The notes: a model not told the origin generated them from the letters alone. 64,000 bases of DNA from Rhodanobacter sp. MP7CTX1 (GCF_014205795.1 NZ_JACHCN010000012.1:62001-126000), one strand, 5' to 3'; counted from the stretch's first letter, positions 18,375 to 27,634 are shown. Program-made: numbers and translations.

Positions 18375-19034
18375 ATGACCTTGAAGCTATACGCACACCC
18401 GCTCTCCTCCTACTGCCAGAAGGCCCTGGTCGCGCTGTACGAAAACGACACGCCGTTCGAATGGTGCCTGCTGTCGCACGAGCAACCGCAGATGTGGGAA
18501 GAGCTGGCAGCGCTGTGGCCGCTGAAGCGCTTTCCCGTACTGGTGGACGCCGGCCGCACGGTCACCGAGGCGAGCATCATCATCGAGTACCTCGACCTGT
18601 ACCACCCGGGGCCGGTGCCACTGCTGCCCAAGGATGCCCGCGCCGCGCTCGAGGTTCGCAGCATGGACCGCTTCTTCGACAACTACGTCTCGACACCGCA
18701 GCAGAAGATCGTGGTCGACAGCCTGCGGCCAGAAGCAGAGCGCGACCCGCGCGGCGTCTCCGATGCACGCGCGATGCTCGACATCGCCTACGGCTGGCTC
18801 GACGATCACATGGCCGGGCGCGAATGGGCGGCCGGTGACAGCTTCACCCTCGCCGATTGCGGCGCAGCGCCCTTCCTGTTCTATGCCGACTGGACGCATC
18901 GCATCGACTCATCGTTCCCGCACGTGATCGCCTACCGGCAACGGCTGCTGGCACGCCCATCGTTTGCACGCGCTGTTGACGAAGCACGGCCTTATCGTTC
19001 GCTTTTCCCACTAGGCGCACCCAATCGCGATTGA
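18375..19034 (+). CDS. Glutathione S-transferase
   Basis: Cytoplasmic GST of 219 residues. The ATG at 18375 has a GGAG site 7 nt upstream; the longer frame from 18168 reads through the promoter region. The N-terminal thioredoxin-like domain starts MTLKLYAHPLSSYCQKALVA, with S11/S12 and C14 in the active-site region, and has the cis-Pro loop RFPVLVDAG and TEASIIIEYLD for glutathione binding. The C-terminal helical domain carries GDSFTLADCGAAPFLFYADW, the N-capping box. It conjugates or reduces with glutathione. It is followed 24 bp later by the DUF899 gene, probably one transcript. Confidence 0.9.
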   Translation: MTLKLYAHPLSSYCQKALVALYENDTPFEWCLLSHEQPQMWEELAALWPLKRFPVLVDAGRTVTEASIIIEYLDLYHPGPVPLLPKDARAALEVRSMDRFFDNYVSTPQQKIVVDSLRPEAERDPRGVSDARAMLDIAYGWLDDHMAGREWAAGDSFTLADCGAAPFLFYADWTHRIDSSFPHVIAYRQRLLARPSFARAVDEARPYRSLFPLGAPNRD

Positions 19035-19058
19035 TCTGCCGCCCAAAGGAGTCCGACC

Positions 19059-19769
19059 ATGACGCACGCCCCTACCCTCGTTCCCGCCGCCGAATTTGCA
19101 CAGCGCAATGACATGCGATTCCCGAATGAAAGTGACGACTACCGCCGCGCGCGCAATGCGCTGTTCATCGAGGAAATCGAACTGCGTCGGCACATCGAAC
19201 GCGTTGCTGAACAACGTCGCGCACTTCCACCCGGCGGCGAGGTAACTGGCGACTACCGGTTCGAAGGTGAACACGGGCCGCTCGATCTAGCCGGCCTGTT
19301 CGGCGACAAGCAGACCCTTGTCGTCTACAGCTACATGTTCGGCCCACAGCGCGAGCGTCCCTGCCCGATGTGCACGTCGCTGCTGAGTGCATGGGATGGC
19401 GAAGCACGCGACGTCGGGCAGCGCGTCGCGCTGGCCGTGGTCGCACGCTCGCCGATCGATCGCCTCGTCGCGTTCAAGAAGGAACGCGGCTGGCGCGACC
19501 TCAACTTGTATTCCGATACGAACGGCAACTTCAGCCGCGACTACCACGGCATCGGTAGGGACGGTGGCGATGACGCCGCATTCACCGTATTCACCCGCCG
19601 CGACGGGACCATCCGCCATTTCTGGAGCGGTGAGATGGGCTTCGACTCCGCCGATCCCGGCCAGGATGCGCGCGGCGCACCCGACCTGATGCCGCTGTGG
19701 ACCATCCTCGACGCCACCCCCGAAGGACGTGGTACTGACTGGTATCCGAAACTCCAGTACCCCGGCTGA
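19059..19769 (+). CDS. DUF899-family thioredoxin-like protein
   Basis: Protein of 236 residues of the DUF899 (thioredoxin-like, AhpC/TSA-related) family; an AAAGGAG site precedes the ATG. Family hallmarks are the N-terminal helical region (RRARNALFIEEIELRRHIER), the strand-loop TLVVYSYMFGP, the cysteine motif RPCPMCTSLLSAWDG and the C-terminal GAPDLMPLWTILDATPEGRG. The CPMC pair suggests a redox role, but no activity is established for the family. It lies just downstream of a GST gene and is probably co-expressed with it. Confidence 0.88.
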   Translation: MTHAPTLVPAAEFAQRNDMRFPNESDDYRRARNALFIEEIELRRHIERVAEQRRALPPGGEVTGDYRFEGEHGPLDLAGLFGDKQTLVVYSYMFGPQRERPCPMCTSLLSAWDGEARDVGQRVALAVVARSPIDRLVAFKKERGWRDLNLYSDTNGNFSRDYHGIGRDGGDDAAFTVFTRRDGTIRHFWSGEMGFDSADPGQDARGAPDLMPLWTILDATPEGRGTDWYPKLQYPG

Positions 19770-19777
19770 TGCATCTG

Positions 19778-19818
19778 TTGATCAGGCCGGCGGCCTGCAT
19801 GGCCACCGACCTGATCAA
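19778..19818. terminator. Inverted repeat after the GST-DUF899 pair
   Basis: A 9-bp perfect stem (TTGATCAGG at 19778-19786 with CCTGATCAA at 19810-19818) encloses a GC-rich inner region 9 bp after the DUF899 stop codon. No T-run follows, so termination efficiency is uncertain. Confidence 0.45.
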
Positions 19819-19927
19819 CCTGGTTGAATCCAGCCAGCCAGTCGCATCCGATTTCAATGCCAGCGCTACATTGCAGCTATGGCGCGAGCCATACGAAGGC
19901 AGCTGTCTCCATGGCCGCATCCACGCT

Positions 19928-20278
19928 CTAGCGGTGTTCGTCCAGCTGGCGCACTTCGCAACTGATGTCCCATTCGTCGCCGTGGACCATCAGAAAGCGT
20001 TTGGTCCAATGGATGGCCTCTTCCATCGACTTCGTTTCCATCATCGCGTAACCGCCGATCACTTCCTTTGTCTCGGTGAACGGGCCGTCGATCACGCTGA
20101 TCTTTCCGTGAGCAAGCCGTACGCGCACGCCTTCCGAGGTCGGCTTGAGTCCCGCGGTGTCGAGCATCACTCCGGCCTGTTTCACTTCTTCCAGCAACTT
20201 GCCCATATCGCTCATCAGCTTCTCGCTAGGCTGAAGACCGCTGTTCTCGTTGATCCTGACCATTGAAAGGAATCGCAT
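19928..20278 (-). CDS. YCII-related (DGPF-domain) protein
   Basis: Small soluble protein of 116 residues of the YCII/DGPF family. It starts MRFLSMVRINENSG and contains the signature IDGPFTETKEVIGGYAM near 64-80, then a helix EEAIHWTKRFLMVHGDEW. Many members lie next to ECF sigma-factor genes and VOC (PhnB) proteins; here a PhnB-like gene lies 176 bp upstream on the same strand, but no sigma-factor gene is in the window. The ferredoxin-like dimeric fold is known; the reaction is not. Confidence 0.88.
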   Translation of the reverse strand: MRFLSMVRINENSGLQPSEKLMSDMGKLLEEVKQAGVMLDTAGLKPTSEGVRVRLAHGKISVIDGPFTETKEVIGGYAMMETKSMEEAIHWTKRFLMVHGDEWDISCEVRQLDEHR

Positions 20279-20454
20279 CGACTTACTCCTGAAGTGGTTG
20301 TTCCGGACCGGGCGCCGGACGATTGCGCATCCTGAAGACCCCGCGGCTACCGATGCAACGAATGGGAGCTGCCAGGATCGACATGTTCGTCAGAACTTAT
20401 TTCCGCGCGCGATGGCGATTCATGCTCAAACGTTCGCCGTGGAAACAAAAACCT

Positions 20455-20859
20455 TCATGCGGGCTTCGCGCAGTTGACCATCCATGCCTTGCCGTAGCGA
20501 TCCGTCAGCATGCCGAAGCGTGTGGCCCAAAACGTTTCCTGGATCGGCATCTGCACTTCGCCACCTTCCGCCAGCGCGCTGAAGATGCGCTCGGCTTCGG
20601 CGGGCGTGTCGATCGGAAGACTTACGCAGCTCCTTCTGGATACACTGTGCGGCGGCCCATCGGCGCCCATCAGGATGCCGCCGGCACAGTCCAGTTGTGA
20701 ATGCATGACACGATCGTGCGCCTCGGGCGGCACCTCACTGGCCATGGGCGATTCGCCGAATGTCATGCGCATGGTGATCTTGCCGTTGAAGACTGTGGCA
20801 TAGAAGTCGAACGCTTCACGGCACTGGCCGTCAAAGTCGAGATACGGAATGAACTGCAT
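20455..20859 (-). CDS. VOC-family protein (PhnB-like glyoxalase fold)
   Basis: Protein of 134 residues of the vicinal-oxygen-chelate superfamily. I use the ATG at 20859, preceded by AGGAG; the frame extends to 21051 without homology. It begins MQFIPYLDFDGQCREAFDFY and has RMTFGESPM, ILMGADGPP and FWATRFGMLTDRYGKAWMVN, the standard PhnB-like pattern with bacterial 3-demethylubiquinone-methyltransferase-like annotation. Enzyme activity is not predictable. It lies upstream of the YCII gene, a frequent pairing. Confidence 0.9.
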   Translation of the reverse strand: MQFIPYLDFDGQCREAFDFYATVFNGKITMRMTFGESPMASEVPPEAHDRVMHSQLDCAGGILMGADGPPHSVSRRSCVSLPIDTPAEAERIFSALAEGGEVQMPIQETFWATRFGMLTDRYGKAWMVNCAKPA

Positions 20860-21593
20860 GATGGTGGCTCCTGCGTTGGTGAGGATGCGTCGCGGCTGAT
20901 GCCGGGCGGCTGTTCCTGGAAACGACGAACGGGAATGGACTGGATCGACAGGGTCGACCAAGAAGGTCGGTGGCGCGCAAGAAACCGCACTATGCGCTTC
21001 AGCGATGTCAGATTCGACGAAAATCTTTGTCCTCCGTACAGGCTGGCGCAAGCCAAAACAGGGTCAGCTCAGCCATGGAGCCTCAGCCAGTTGCGCCCTG
21101 GCTTTTCGCTGTTCGTGCTTTTCGGATTCCATATCCTGGACGTCACACCCGGCTAACAGTCGAGAGTGCAGCCTGATCGTCCATCCAGCAATAGTTCGGC
21201 TCCCTGACAGCTCCTGATCTGTGGTCGAGGTCTTCGCCATGAACAACCAAGACGTATCCCGCTCCCATTCGATATGGCATGTGAGCACATGGCCGGGCGT
21301 CATCGCCCACATCGTCCATCGACCGAAGGAAGCCTCCGAACAGCCCCCGGTGCACATGACCCGGCGACAGATGTTGCTCGCAGCGCAGGATCAACAGCGG
21401 CGAGAACGGCACGAACAGATGATGGAGCAGCTGCGCTACATCAAACCGCGGGGACGCGGCACCTCGTGAGTCGTGTGGAGCAGATTGCACGGGCACGAGC
21501 ACAACGCAAAGTTTCCAAAACTACGACCTGACCCTCGCTTTGCTTAGCGCAGGGATGGACGTCCACGCCTCCGATGAAACGGGCGTCCATTAC
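20860..21593. other. Intergenic region with one doubtful small ORF
   Basis: About 730 bp between the VOC gene and the LysR gene stop. It holds the short plus-strand frame at 21239-21469 listed separately and no recognisable RNA or mobile element. Most other frames are short and lack ribosome sites. Confidence 0.4.
21239..21469 (+). CDS. Doubtful small hypothetical protein
   Basis: A 76-codon frame starting MNNQDVSRSHSIWHVSTWPG and ending in a charged helical tail (HMTRRQMLLAAQDQQRRERH). There is no strong ribosome site and no family is recognised. Kept at low confidence because it is the only reasonable frame in a 730-bp gap; it may be chance. Confidence 0.28.
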   Translation: MNNQDVSRSHSIWHVSTWPGVIAHIVHRPKEASEQPPVHMTRRQMLLAAQDQQRRERHEQMMEQLRYIKPRGRGTS

Positions 21594-22502
21594 TCAGATC
21601 TTTGACCGCTCCAGCGACTGAAAACCATCCGGTGAGCCATCGACGAACTGCTCGGTGAGCATGCGGATGAAGGCGGATACTTTTCGACTGACGTGACGGT
21701 GTGGCGGATACAGAGCCCACACTTCGATGCTGCGTTGTGCAGCCGTGCCCCACACCGTGAGGCGCCCGGCATCCACGTCGGCCTGCACCAGCGAGCGCGG
21801 CATCATCGCGGCACCAGCACCATCGAGCGCGGCGTCCAGCACCATCGTCATCGACGACAGGCGCAGCGCCGGCCGGATGCGCAGGGTCATCACACCTCCA
21901 GCATGGATCAGGTTCCACGGTGCGTCTTCGGGCGTGCCCAGAAGTAACACCGCCGGCACCGGCTCGGCATCGCTGCCCGGTTCCGGCCTGACGATCGACG
22001 GATGTGCGGCGACGATCAGCTCATCGCGCAGAAAGCAGCGACCGGCCAACTCGGTGGTGGGTTTCGGGTTGGCGCGGATGACCAGGTCGTAGCCCTCCAC
22101 CAATGGATCGATGAAGCGGTCGTCGGCGGTGATTTCCAGTTGCACTTTGGGAAACGTGGCCGCGTATCGCGCTGCGATGCGGCCCAGCCCGCGTTGCGCG
22201 AAAAGCACCGGTGCGTTCACCCGTAGCCTGCCGTGCGGCAACCCGACATCGCCCATCAGCGCTTCCTTGATGTCGTCGATGCGGCCGAGCAGCGCGGCGG
22301 TCTGCTCGTGCAGTGCGGCGCCTTCTTCGGTCAGCCGCAACGTGTGTGCGCCCCGCTCGATCAGCAGCATGCCCAGCGAATCCTCCAGCTGCCGCACGCG
22401 GCGTGACAGCGAAGCCTTGGGGCGACCCGTGGCCCGACTGGCTCGACCAAAGCCACCGTGGCTGGCCACCGCGTTGAAGTCGGCGAGTGCTTCCAGGTCC
22501 AT
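21594..22502 (-). CDS. LysR-family transcriptional regulator
   Basis: LysR-type regulator of 302 residues starting at 22502 (MDLEALADFNAVASHGGFGR). The N-terminal winged helix-turn-helix spans about 1-60 (SRATGRPKASLSRRVRQLED) and the effector domain about 90-295 (GRLRVNAPVLFAQRGLGRIA). The upstream open frame to 22907 overlaps the divergent gene and is not coding. It is divergently arranged with the NmrA-like gene (121 bp between starts), the classical LysR arrangement, so it probably controls that gene in response to a small molecule. It belongs to the CrgA/AaeR-like branch by its effector-domain start. Confidence 0.93.
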   Translation of the reverse strand: MDLEALADFNAVASHGGFGRASRATGRPKASLSRRVRQLEDSLGMLLIERGAHTLRLTEEGAALHEQTAALLGRIDDIKEALMGDVGLPHGRLRVNAPVLFAQRGLGRIAARYAATFPKVQLEITADDRFIDPLVEGYDLVIRANPKPTTELAGRCFLRDELIVAAHPSIVRPEPGSDAEPVPAVLLLGTPEDAPWNLIHAGGVMTLRIRPALRLSSMTMVLDAALDGAGAAMMPRSLVQADVDAGRLTVWGTAAQRSIEVWALYPPHRHVSRKVSAFIRMLTEQFVDGSPDGFQSLERSKI

Positions 22503-22623
22503 AGGTGTTCCATATCTGAGACGACCAGTCCCGATTCTACGGCTTTCGTTCCCTTGGTGAAACGGCCAAATTAACTGGGCACTGCACCGAAACCTGTTCC
22601 CACCAAGATGAAGGAGTAACGAC

Positions 22624-23496
22624 ATGAGCATTCTCGTCACGGGTAGCACCGGCGCCATCGGCAGCCAGGTCGTCAACGGTCTGGTCGCGCGAGGCGCGAC
22701 CGTGCATGGCCTCACCCGCAACCCCGACAAAGCGAACTTCCCGAAAGGTGTGCGCGCGGTCGTCGGCGAAATGACCGACGTTGAGTCGATGCGCGCAGCA
22801 CTGAAAGGCGTCGACACGCTGTTCCTGCTTAACGCCGCGGTCACCGATGAAGTCACCCAGGCGCTGATCACGCTGGGGCTGGCGCGCGAGGCCGGCATCC
22901 AGCGCATCGTCTATTTCTCGGTGCACAACAGCGATTTGTTCACCGACGTGCCGCATTTCAGCGGCAAGTACACGGTGGAGCGCGCGATCGAACAGCTCAA
23001 CCTGCCGGCCACCGTGCTGCGGCCGTCCTACTTCATGCAGAACGACGTGATGATGAAGGACGTGCTGCTGCAACACGGCGTCTACCCGATGCCGATCGGC
23101 GACCTCGGCGTGGCGATGGTCGATACACGCGACGTCGCCGAGATCGCAGTAGCTTCGCTGCTGCGCCGCCAGCAGGCCAGCACGCCGCTGCCACGCGAAG
23201 TAATCGAGCTGGTTGGTCCCGACACGCTCACCGGCCGGGACGCCGCTGGGATCTGGTCAACCACGCTGGGCAAACCCGTGAACTACGCCGGCAACGACCT
23301 GCCCGGCTTCGAGAAAAACATGGCGAGTCGCGCGCCATCGTGGTCCGCCTACGACCTCCGCCTGATGCTGGCGCGCTTCCACAGCGACGGCATGCTGCCG
23401 ACGCCCGGTGCCATAGAAATCATGACCGGCATCCTGGGCCACGCGCCGCGCTCATACCGGGATTTTGCAAAGGAGACGGCGGCGTCATGGCATTGA
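22624..23496 (+). CDS. NmrA/SDR-type NAD(P)-binding protein
   Basis: Atypical short-chain dehydrogenase of 290 residues. The Rossmann start MSILVTGSTGAIGSQVVNGL contains the GxxGxxG dinucleotide loop. Later features (TLFLLNAAV; RIVYFSVHN; TVLRPSYFMQND) match NmrA/QOR2-like proteins that bind NADP and act as quinone reductases or redox sensors. The catalytic Y-x-x-x-K is not obvious. An AGGAG site lies upstream. It is divergent from the LysR gene, which is its probable regulator. Confidence 0.9.
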   Translation: MSILVTGSTGAIGSQVVNGLVARGATVHGLTRNPDKANFPKGVRAVVGEMTDVESMRAALKGVDTLFLLNAAVTDEVTQALITLGLAREAGIQRIVYFSVHNSDLFTDVPHFSGKYTVERAIEQLNLPATVLRPSYFMQNDVMMKDVLLQHGVYPMPIGDLGVAMVDTRDVAEIAVASLLRRQQASTPLPREVIELVGPDTLTGRDAAGIWSTTLGKPVNYAGNDLPGFEKNMASRAPSWSAYDLRLMLARFHSDGMLPTPGAIEIMTGILGHAPRSYRDFAKETAASWH

Positions 23497-23529
23497 GCGA
23501 CCTTGAAGGCGATCAGAACCGCCTGGCTT

Positions 23530-23760
23530 ACCCATAAGCGTGAACCGCGTTCTGTCTCGGCACCTCGTGCTGATCCAGAACTGTGGTGCGTCAAGCGGCC
23601 TCCACGGATACTCTGAGCAGGCGATTCCGGCGAAAGGCGGATGGGCTGAACGCTCGAAGAGTGGCCCCGGAGGGGCGCGCGAAGCGAATAGCCCAATGTT
23701 TTCGAGAAGGCGCCAAAGCACTGAATTCCGACCTTCGCCGGAATAATGGCAGCGTTCTGT
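23530..23760. repeat. Dispersed extragenic repeat, copy 1
   Basis: Non-coding block between the NmrA-like gene and the GST gene. It carries GAACGCTCGAAGAGTGGCCC followed by CGGAGGGG and a GCGAAGCGAATA tail (about 23648-23694), matching a second copy at 26641-26690, and ends with TTCCGGCGAAGGTCGGAATT read on the minus strand, a motif type common in Xanthomonadales extragenic repeats. Several short frames run through it but none looks like a gene. Confidence 0.75.
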
Positions 23761-23772
23761 TCACACCAACTT

Positions 23773-24417
23773 TTAGCCAGCGGGCGGCAAATCAAACACG
23801 AACGGCGTTTGCTGCGCCGATGCCCGTTGGCCGAAGGCGAGTGCGAACGCCGTCAGACGGCCATACGGCGCCAGAGAAATCGTCGCCCGAAATTCCACAT
23901 GCTCGATGAGGCAAAACAACGATGCCTCCAGCAAGCTGATGTCATGCGGCGGCATATCGTCGATGACCTCGTTCACCTTTTCATCAAGCCATTCCAGCGC
24001 GTTCCGCATCCCGGCAGCGGCCTTCACGAAGTAGACGCTGTCCACCGGCAGCTTCGCGATCTGCGTACCAAAACCAAGCTGCACCTGCGCCTGCATGGCA
24101 TGCCAGACGAGCTCCTGCGCATTGCGCGCCTGCACGCCGCGCCCATCCTCCGGCCAGATGATGCGTCGATGCTCCGATGTGAGTTCTGCAAGCGCGCGGC
24201 AGATGTTCTCGGCACCGAAGATCGTCACATCTCCCATCTTCAGCACGGGCAGCTTGAGCGCGGGATTTCCGGCGTAGTCGCGTGCGTCCAGCGATGACAG
24301 ATCGTAGACCGGAGCGAACTCGCAGGCCACACCAAGCTCCAGTGCGAACATGCGCACGAGACGGGTGAAGTGCGAGCTGCTGCGCCCAACGATGCATGGG
24401 GCCAGCAACCGGTCCAT
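23773..24417 (-). CDS. Glutathione S-transferase-like protein
   Basis: GST-fold protein of 214 residues. The N-terminal part (IVGRSSSHFTRLVRMFALEL) includes a Ser-rich active-site loop, followed by the cis-Pro segment NPALKLPVLKMGDVTIFGAE that binds glutathione. The C-terminal domain is helical (ALEWLDEKVNEVIDDM). It is the third GST-fold protein within 9 kb and is shorter than FAXC-like members. Its substrate is unknown. It ends 12 bp from the dispersed repeat block. Confidence 0.83.
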   Translation of the reverse strand: MDRLLAPCIVGRSSSHFTRLVRMFALELGVACEFAPVYDLSSLDARDYAGNPALKLPVLKMGDVTIFGAENICRALAELTSEHRRIIWPEDGRGVQARNAQELVWHAMQAQVQLGFGTQIAKLPVDSVYFVKAAAGMRNALEWLDEKVNEVIDDMPPHDISLLEASLFCLIEHVEFRATISLAPYGRLTAFALAFGQRASAQQTPFVFDLPPAG

Positions 24418-24833
24418 GGTGTCTTCGATGATCAGGGGTCACCTCTCGGCATGAATCGACCGACTTGTTTTTGGTTGATGGTCGCAATCGGAGCGCAGAC
24501 ACTTTCTGCCAGAAGCAATGTCTTCGAACCCACTGGCCTCAAGAGCCACTCCAGTATGCCCGAAGATCGAATGGCCACTGAAAACCTTCGAGCGCTCTCA
24601 CCCTAGACGCAAAGACAGTGGGCATGCATGATTACTTCCCAGGGGAATCCAATCGTCATGAACCGACCCAATGCGTTGCGTGATTTGCGCAACCATGCGC
24701 GCTGTGCAAAGGAGTGACGATACCAAGGGGAGTTTCTGTGGCTAAAGAATGGTCGATCATGGTCGCCATGGTGCGTCCAGGTACTCGTGCGTTTCAATTT
24801 CCCGGAAACAGGGCTTCGCGTTGGACTTGGGTC
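24418..24833. other. Intergenic region without recognised gene
   Basis: About 415 bp between the divergent GST gene and the lipoprotein gene. Open frames here lack homology and ribosome sites. Promoters for both neighbours should lie here, but no clear boxes are seen. Confidence 0.4.
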
Positions 24834-25322
24834 ATGAAACGACTCACCCAGGTATCTGCACTCGTCGCGCTGATCGTTTCACTAGCCGCCTGCGCTGAAT
24901 TTTCCGTCTACAAACCTGCACCGGACGTGCCACTGGCCGACGTCAGGCTGTCGCCAGAAATGGCAAAAGAGGCGCTGGTTATGTGCCAAGCCCCCCATGA
25001 TTGCCATGAGCTTCCACCATTCAACGACGTGATTCAGGTGCCCACGAATCAGCGTATTTCTCTTTACAGGAAATATCAGGGCAGGCCTTACGGACGTGAG
25101 GGGTTCTGCTCGGCAGGCATCAGCTTTTTGCCAAAGTATGGCCAGCGATACTTCGCCGCGTTTATGATCGTTGCCAATCAATGCACGTTACGCATTTACC
25201 GATGGTCACCCAAGCATGGCCGTCCTCAGCAATTCGAATTCGGACAGGCAACCGCGGATCTAGCCGCCTATGTGACTTTCGACCCCACGATGGGACCACC
25301 CATTCCGCTTTACAAGAATTAA
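24834..25322 (+). CDS. Hypothetical lipoprotein
   Basis: Predicted lipoprotein of 162 residues. The ATG at 24834 opens a lipoprotein signal (MKRLTQVSALVALIVSLAAC, lipobox LAAC with Cys at 20); the frame extends to 24714 but that part shows no signal. The mature part has several cysteines (MCQAPHDCHELPP; GFCSAGISF; NQCTLRIYRW) that could form disulfides in the periplasm. The family is not recognised. A weak ribosome site leaves the start slightly uncertain. Confidence 0.72.
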   Translation: MKRLTQVSALVALIVSLAACAEFSVYKPAPDVPLADVRLSPEMAKEALVMCQAPHDCHELPPFNDVIQVPTNQRISLYRKYQGRPYGREGFCSAGISFLPKYGQRYFAAFMIVANQCTLRIYRWSPKHGRPQQFEFGQATADLAAYVTFDPTMGPPIPLYKN

Positions 25323-25434
25323 TGCGACTTATCCAAGCGACCCATCTGCAAGCCGAAATATGACGAGCCGGGCGCGAAAGAGTACGTCTCGGCAACTGTT
25401 CTGTTCATAGCAGAAACCCGCTAGCCGCCGGCAA

Positions 25435-25944
25435 TTACCCCCCCGTTACACGATGAGGCAGCTTCCAGCCGGGTCGGACGAAGTGGCAGGTATAGCCGCT
25501 CGGATAGTGCTCAAGATAGTCCTGATGCTCGGGCTCGGCTTCCCAGAAGTCGCCGGCCGGCGCCACTTCCGTCACTACCTTGCCGGGCCACAGGCCTGAG
25601 GCATCGACGTCGGCGATGGTGTCTTCGGCAATCTCCTTCTGTTCCTCGGAGGTATAGAAAATCGCCGAGCGATACGCGCTTCCACGATCGTTACCCTGCT
25701 GGTTCAGGGTGGACGGATCGTGGATCTGGAAGAAGAATTCCAGCAGCGAGCGATAGCTCAACTTCGAAGGATCGAAGATGATTTCGATGCCCTCCGCATG
25801 GCTGCCGTGATGGCGGTAAGTCGCGTTGGGCACGTCGCCGCCGGTGTAGCCCACACGGGTGGAGATCACGCCGGGATACCGGCGCAGCAGATCCTGCACG
25901 CCCCAGAAGCAGCCGCCCGCCAACACTGCACGTTCGTTGCTCAT
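25435..25944 (-). CDS. msrA: Peptide methionine-(S)-S-oxide reductase MsrA
   Basis: MsrA of 169 residues, which reduces S-epimers of methionine sulfoxide in proteins. The catalytic motif GGCFWG gives C12, with a second Cys at 153 ([12 protein letters not shown]), a probable resolving residue. Other family features are [20 protein letters not shown] and [12 protein letters not shown]. It lacks a signal peptide and is cytoplasmic. The start overlaps the msrB stop by 4 bp, so the two are translated together and repair both epimers. Confidence 0.97.
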   Translation of the reverse strand: MSNERAVLAGGCFWGVQDLLRRYPGVISTRVGYTGGDVPNATYRHHGSHAEGIEIIFDPSKLSYRSLLEFFFQIHDPSTLNQQGNDRGSAYRSAIFYTSEEQKEIAEDTIADVDASGLWPGKVVTEVAPAGDFWEAEPEHQDYLEHYPSGYTCHFVRPGWKLPHRVTGG

Positions 25945-26390
25945 CGCACATCCTCCACCTGATTCAGATAAGCCCCGTAACCCTCGGCCTCCATGGCATC
26001 GCGGTGGATGAAGCGCAGCGATGCCGAGTTGATGCAGTAGCGCAGCCCGCCACGATCCCGCGGACCGTCAGGGAAAACGTGTCCGAGATGGCTGTCACCG
26101 TGCGCCGAACGCACCTCGGTGCGGATCATGCCGTGTGTGCCGTCTTTCAATTCGTTCACATTGGCCGGTTCGATCGGCTTGGTAAAACTCGGCCAACCGC
26201 AGCCTGATTCGAATTTGTCAGACGAAGCAAACAGCGGCTCACCCGACACGATGTCGACGTAGATGCCCGGCTCCTCGTTGTCCAGATATTCACCGGTCCC
26301 GGGCCGCTCGGTGGCGCTCTGCTGGGTAACGCGATATTGCTCCGGCGAGAGCTTCGCAATGGCATCTGGGTTCTTGCTGTACGTGTTCAT
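25941..26390 (-). CDS. msrB: Peptide methionine-(R)-S-oxide reductase MsrB
   Basis: MsrB of 149 residues, reducing R-epimers of methionine sulfoxide. The catalytic C119 lies in [11 protein letters not shown], with GCGWPSF (C64) and [13 protein letters not shown] also typical. The two CxxC zinc-binding motifs found in many MsrB proteins are absent ([16 protein letters not shown] has no Cys), so this is a zinc-free form. First gene of the msrB-msrA unit, overlapping msrA by 4 bp. Confidence 0.97.
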   Translation of the reverse strand: MNTYSKNPDAIAKLSPEQYRVTQQSATERPGTGEYLDNEEPGIYVDIVSGEPLFASSDKFESGCGWPSFTKPIEPANVNELKDGTHGMIRTEVRSAHGDSHLGHVFPDGPRDRGGLRYCINSASLRFIHRDAMEAEGYGAYLNQVEDVR

Positions 26391-26932
26391 GGGCTACTCC
26401 TGCTTCAGGCAACGGTACCGCTGTGAAACGGTCATTAAATCCCGGCCGACAACATCATCCGATGGGATGGGATCGTGCATAGATTGGGGTCCGCAAGGCG
26501 AACTCCAGCCTCCACCGATGCATTTCGAATCGGAGCGGCTCAAGGTTACGTGCAGGGCAACGCGACCAGAGCCACAGGGAACGTAGAAAAGCCGCTCTTT
26601 GCTCGTCATTCCTGCGAAGAAAGGACAAGCGCAAAGTGCGTAGAACGCTCGAAGAGCGGCCCCGGAGGGGTGTGCGAAGCGAATAACCCAGCGCCCTTGC
26701 CCCTCAAGAAACCCGAAGCTGCTGGATGGCCTGCTTCGCTGTTGAAAAGCGCCTCCTGCCCTAGCCCCCTTTGGGGGTTCGCAGGCACCACGAGCGGGAT
26801 AAGGGTTATTAGAGTGCACCTTATCGGCTTTGGCCTTGACCGCACCGGGCGCGCTCGGCGACTGCGATCGGGAATTGCAGCGGCCCTATCGCCCAGGGTT
26901 ATCGGCGAGCGTCCATTTTCAGGGCAAAGAAA
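26391..26932. repeat. Dispersed extragenic repeat, copy 2, in a gene-free stretch
   Basis: A 540-bp gap between msrB and the phosphatase gene. From about 26641 to 26690 it repeats the block seen at 23648 (GAACGCTCGAAGAGCGGCCC then CGGAGGGG and GCGAAGCGAATA). A palindromic CCCCCTTTGGGGG follows at about 26764. No gene is supported here. Confidence 0.72.
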
Positions 26933-27634
26933 TCAATGCTCGGGCAACAGAGGGATAGCCAGGCTGCGTTCGCTGTCGCCGGTTGCCCCCGTATGCATGC
27001 TGGGCGGCAGATGGCCGACATCCCCAACGGAGATGACCTTGAAGCTGCCGTTGGCCTCGACACGGATCTCGGTGATGCTGGCATTGCCGACCGACATTTC
27101 CAGCCACGCCTTGGGGTCGACGCCGAGCGCGCGCGTGACCAGGTAGCGGATCACGTTGCCGTGGCAGACGAACAGGTCAGTGCGCTCGCTGCCCATGGCA
27201 TGTTTGAAGTAATGGACGAAGACCCGGTCGAGCTGAGCTTGACAGGCCGACAGATCTTGCGGCTTTTCATGGGCCATTACCTCAGCCCGTCGAGTGGGTG
27301 GCGTGCATTCGGCGAGGTCGTTGACCACCTCGAAATGGCGCCCCGGGAAATCAGCGGCAATGATCGCCGCCGTATCGCGCGCACGTTGCACCGGGCTGAC
27401 ATACATTGCGTCGAAACGCGTCGGCAGACCTGCCAGGCGCGCACCCACCAACTGCGCCTGCGCAACGCCGATCGGCGCCAGATGCGGCCCCGGCTGATCG
27501 CCAAAGGCTGGATCCGGCACGTAATAGCCGTGCCGCACCAGCACGATGGTCCGCGCCGCAGGCGCCTGCATATCGGCGGCGTGTGCCCCTGCGATCAACA
27601 ACAAGCAGCAAAGGCTTGGTATGAAGCTGTTCAT
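26933..27634 (-). CDS. Exported histidine phosphatase (phosphoglycerate-mutase fold)
   Basis: Histidine-phosphatase superfamily protein of 233 residues. I use the ATG at 27634, which gives a signal peptide (MNSFIPSLCCLLLIAGAHAA); the upstream ATG at 27685 would hide it. The catalytic loop is LVRHGYYV (R34, H35, G36), and the second His lies in DLFVCHGNVIRYL. An arginine in PVQRARDTA completes the pocket. Exported members hydrolyse phosphomonoesters; substrate unknown. Its C-terminus follows the repeat block. Confidence 0.85.
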   Translation of the reverse strand: MNSFIPSLCCLLLIAGAHAADMQAPAARTIVLVRHGYYVPDPAFGDQPGPHLAPIGVAQAQLVGARLAGLPTRFDAMYVSPVQRARDTAAIIAADFPGRHFEVVNDLAECTPPTRRAEVMAHEKPQDLSACQAQLDRVFVHYFKHAMGSERTDLFVCHGNVIRYLVTRALGVDPKAWLEMSVGNASITEIRVEANGSFKVISVGDVGHLPPSMHTGATGDSERSLAIPLLPEH

